A stretch of 49,748 nt of DNA from Clostridiales bacterium (lineage in GTDB: Bacteria; Bacillota; Clostridia; Oscillospirales; Oscillospiraceae): assembly GCA_004553545.1 (NCBI GenBank), contig SFLD01000011.1, positions 1 through 49,748 on the forward strand, written 5' to 3'. A program made the position numbers and the translations under genes. Below, piece after piece: positions 48,034 to 49,748 of this stretch. The notes beneath the pieces are model-generated. The model did not search any database. It was not told where the DNA came from and saw only the letters and a list, made by a program, of their open reading frames with translations. Position 1 is the stretch's first letter; every line of letters begins with the position of its first letter.

Positions 48034-48088
48034 TGTCCTTTTCCTGCGGCTTACCCCACGATTTACCCCTTACAGATTTTATTCCGAT

Positions 48089-49339
48089 TTAGGAACCGGA
48101 AACGTTCTTGATAAACAGCTCCATACGGCTTGCGCTATCTTGCTTCATTTCGTCAGTTACATGGCCGTAAACATCCAGGGTGAAGGCTGCAGTGGCATGT
48201 CCCAAGTTGCCTTGAACAGTTTTGATATCATCTCCGGATCGAATAGCGGCAACGGCATAGCTATGTCGCAGGTCATGAAAGCGAGCGTCCGGCCTGCCGA
48301 TACGGGTAGCGGCCTTCTTAAAGGCTCTGTAAATGGTGGGTTTTGTGATAGGGGCTCCGGTTGTTCCTGTAAATACCAGGTCGCTTTGCTGCCACAGGGG
48401 ACCGGCGAGAAGGCGTTGCTTTGCCTGTTCAATCCGCTGGTGTTTTAATCGTTCCATGACGAAGGGCGCCGCTGTGATTGTTCGGACTTTGCTGTTTTTC
48501 GTGGGAACGAGTTGATAGGCTTTCATGCCTTTGTCCTGGTGGAGCTGCATTTGCTTATTGATGGTCAGCATCCCTGAATCGAAGCCCACGCAGTCCCATG
48601 TCAGCCCCAAAACTTCCCCTTGTCGCAATCCAGTGAATAATGTCACGAGAAAAACATCCTCGAAGGGATCTCCCTGGATGGTACGCATGAAATCCGCAAT
48701 CTGCTTCTCGTTGAGAGGCTTGATCTCCTGTTTTTGAATCTTCGGCAATTTGCAAAAATCGCCGTCTGCTGGATTCAGGGGGATGTAATGGTTTATCACT
48801 GCCTGCCGCAGCGCCCCATGTAATACGCCGTGAACATTCTTTACGGTCTTTGCTGACAGCGGAGCGTCTTCATAGACTGTTTTCCCGTCTTTCTTAATAA
48901 TCTTTCCGGCATTATCCCTTGTGGGGACTTTCTTTCCGCTGGTCAAGAGGGTATTGAAATACTTTTGTACCGTGTGGGTATCTAGTTCCCCCAGCTTTAC
49001 CGCCGCCAGATAGGGCTTGATGTGGAGCCGAATGTCGTCCTTGTAGATCTTCACTGTGCGGGGTTTTACGCCATTAAGATATGTATCCGCCCAGATGTCC
49101 AACCATTCGCCCAGTGTCATTTTGCACGGTTCCCGGTATGCTTTGTTGTCCACGGCGGCTACGGCCTGGGCCAGCTTTTGCCGGACCTCCTTTTGGGTCT
49201 TTCCGTAGACGCTTTTGCGGACGGGCTTGCCGGTACCCGGATCGTGCCCGGCTACGAAGCGGGCCTCCCAGGTGCCGTCCGGGCGCTGCCGGATGCTTCC
49301 GGCGCCCTGCGCCGCTCGGGTGTTTGATTTTCTCGGCAT
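48089..49339 (-). CDS. Tyrosine-type site-specific integrase
   Basis: A 416-residue phage/ICE integrase. An N-terminal AP2-like arm-binding domain (GSIRQRPDGTWEARFVAGHD) and a SAM-like core-binding domain (MTLGEWLDIWADTYLNGVKP) precede the catalytic domain: first Arg in TGLRQGEVLGL, the HxxR box HDLRHSYA, the second His in GNLGHATAAFTLDVYGHV and the nucleophile Tyr in the same stretch. GGAGG lies before the ATG. It points toward tRNA-Cys and ends about 100 bases from it, the standard geometry for tRNA-integrating elements. Base composition is lower in GC than in the genes to its left. Confidence 0.96.
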   Translation of the reverse strand: MPRKSNTRAAQGAGSIRQRPDGTWEARFVAGHDPGTGKPVRKSVYGKTQKEVRQKLAQAVAAVDNKAYREPCKMTLGEWLDIWADTYLNGVKPRTVKIYKDDIRLHIKPYLAAVKLGELDTHTVQKYFNTLLTSGKKVPTRDNAGKIIKKDGKTVYEDAPLSAKTVKNVHGVLHGALRQAVINHYIPLNPADGDFCKLPKIQKQEIKPLNEKQIADFMRTIQGDPFEDVFLVTLFTGLRQGEVLGLTWDCVGFDSGMLTINKQMQLHQDKGMKAYQLVPTKNSKVRTITAAPFVMERLKHQRIEQAKQRLLAGPLWQQSDLVFTGTTGAPITKPTIYRAFKKAATRIGRPDARFHDLRHSYAVAAIRSGDDIKTVQGNLGHATAAFTLDVYGHVTDEMKQDSASRMELFIKNVSGS

Positions 49340-49372
49340 TGAAATTCCTCCATATTTCGTGTTATGATGGGA

Positions 49373-49402
49373 GGGCAGTAGGCCTTCTCAAGTTTACTGC
49401 CC
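49373..49402 (-). promoter_or_regulatory. Inverted repeat in the integrase promoter region
   Basis: GGGCAGTA and TACTGCCC are separated by 14 bases and surround a weak -35 (TTGAGA on the minus strand). It could be an operator for element-encoded control of integrase. Confidence 0.4.
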
Positions 49403-49407
49403 CTATG

Positions 49408-49444
49408 ACCGTCCCTGGCGTTGCAGCGCCGGGGGCGGTTTTTT
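49408..49444 (+). terminator. Terminator-like hairpin between integrase and the small gene
   Basis: An imperfect stem ACCGTCCCTGGCG/CGCCGGGGGCGGT followed by six T on the plus strand. No plus-strand gene precedes it, and for the minus-strand small gene it lacks a T-run. Confidence 0.35.
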
Positions 49445-49736
49445 ACTTTTTCATAGTGCGGGCATTCTTGCATTTGGTGTTCCTTTTTTTAAAAGAATTC
49501 AACCAATCAATATATTGTGGATCGAGCTTTGGGTCTGCTTTTAACCGCTTTTTCCAGTCCGCGGCCGTATCCGCAAAAGCATATAATTCTTCTTGCATCT
49601 GACTTTGCGTTGACAATGGGGCGGTTTTTGCACGCCTCGCCATTGCGGTGTAGATGCTGTGATAAAGCCGCGCTGATTCGCTTTTTCCTTCGCGGAGTAC
49701 CTGTTTTTTGTATTTTGCAGCTTGCTTGCAATTCAT
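49443..49736 (-). CDS. Small protein of the integrated element, unknown function
   Basis: A 97-residue Lys/Arg/Gln-rich, soluble, mostly helical protein starting MNCKQAAKYKKQVLREGKSE. The four codons visible before the ATG contain no stop, so the true start may lie beyond the window. It precedes the integrase gene on the same strand, and Lys-rich small proteins in this position are common in phages and ICEs; no function can be assigned. Confidence 0.6.
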   Translation of the reverse strand: MNCKQAAKYKKQVLREGKSESARLYHSIYTAMARRAKTAPLSTQSQMQEELYAFADTAADWKKRLKADPKLDPQYIDWLNSFKKRNTKCKNARTMKK

Positions 49737-49748
49737 GTTTTGGTATTC

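Overview
The window reads as chromosomal DNA of a high-GC, spore-forming, strictly anaerobic Firmicute, most likely an intestinal Oscillospiraceae (Flavonifractor / Lawsonibacter / Oscillibacter type). This placement is inferred from GC-rich codon use, consensus AGGAGG ribosome sites, sigma-A promoters with 16-17 base spacers, an SLH surface protein, a LysM-GH18 spore-cortex-type hydrolase, an NADP-type glutamate dehydrogenase and XpaC/TelA genes. No rRNA or species marker is present, so genus is not assigned.

Layout. 1-2.8 kb: tail of an SLH-domain protein, then an AraC/GyrI-type regulator overlapping a two-gene ABC-2 exporter. 3.05-4.83 kb: an M3 oligoendopeptidase behind a structured leader. 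5.0-14.4 kb: a catabolic island that looks like quinate/shikimate metabolism, with a damaged LysR gene divergent from an operon of two YdiB-like quinate/shikimate dehydrogenases, an MFS carrier, a xylose-isomerase-like TIM-barrel enzyme and an Old-Yellow-Enzyme-type enoate reductase with FeS and FAD/NAD domains. A flavin reductase-like gene, a second LysR gene and an aldo/keto reductase follow. 14.4-21.2 kb: three MATE exporters and two GNAT acetyltransferases. 21.2-26.7 kb: an FMN alpha-hydroxyacid oxidoreductase, a DUF6512-like membrane protein, an XpaC-TelA-TPM operon and a 47-residue membrane protein. 27.8-29.9 kb: a reverse-strand unit of polysaccharide deacetylase, a small protein with an in-frame TGA, and cytidine deaminase. 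30.5-33.6 kb: DUF2975, HTH and DUF4173 membrane genes. 35.2-40.8 kb: LysM-GH18, ECF sigma/anti-sigma pair, phosphoesterase and gdhA. 41.1-47.4 kb: housekeeping genes (phosphoribosyltransferase, YihY, M29 aminopeptidase, gamma carbonic anhydrase, TrpR-like repressor, broken methyltransferase, Hsp33). 47.4-48.0 kb: a five-tRNA operon (Val, Asp, Phe, Gly, Cys). From about 48.0 kb to the end: a lower-GC integrated element with a tyrosine integrase next to tRNA-Cys.

The most unusual content is non-coding. A 273-274 bp element with terminal inverted repeats is present twice (14363-14636 and 30081-30353), with a compensated internal hairpin; the second copy has a promoter-like sequence before it and a strong terminator after it. 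Two convergent intergenic islands (26739-27780 and 33616-35183) are mosaics of a short hairpin family that starts GTAGGG and whose arms covary, and the islands share larger blocks in direct and inverted orientation. Three genes are broken: two by what look like small internal deletions that shift the frame, one by a TGA.
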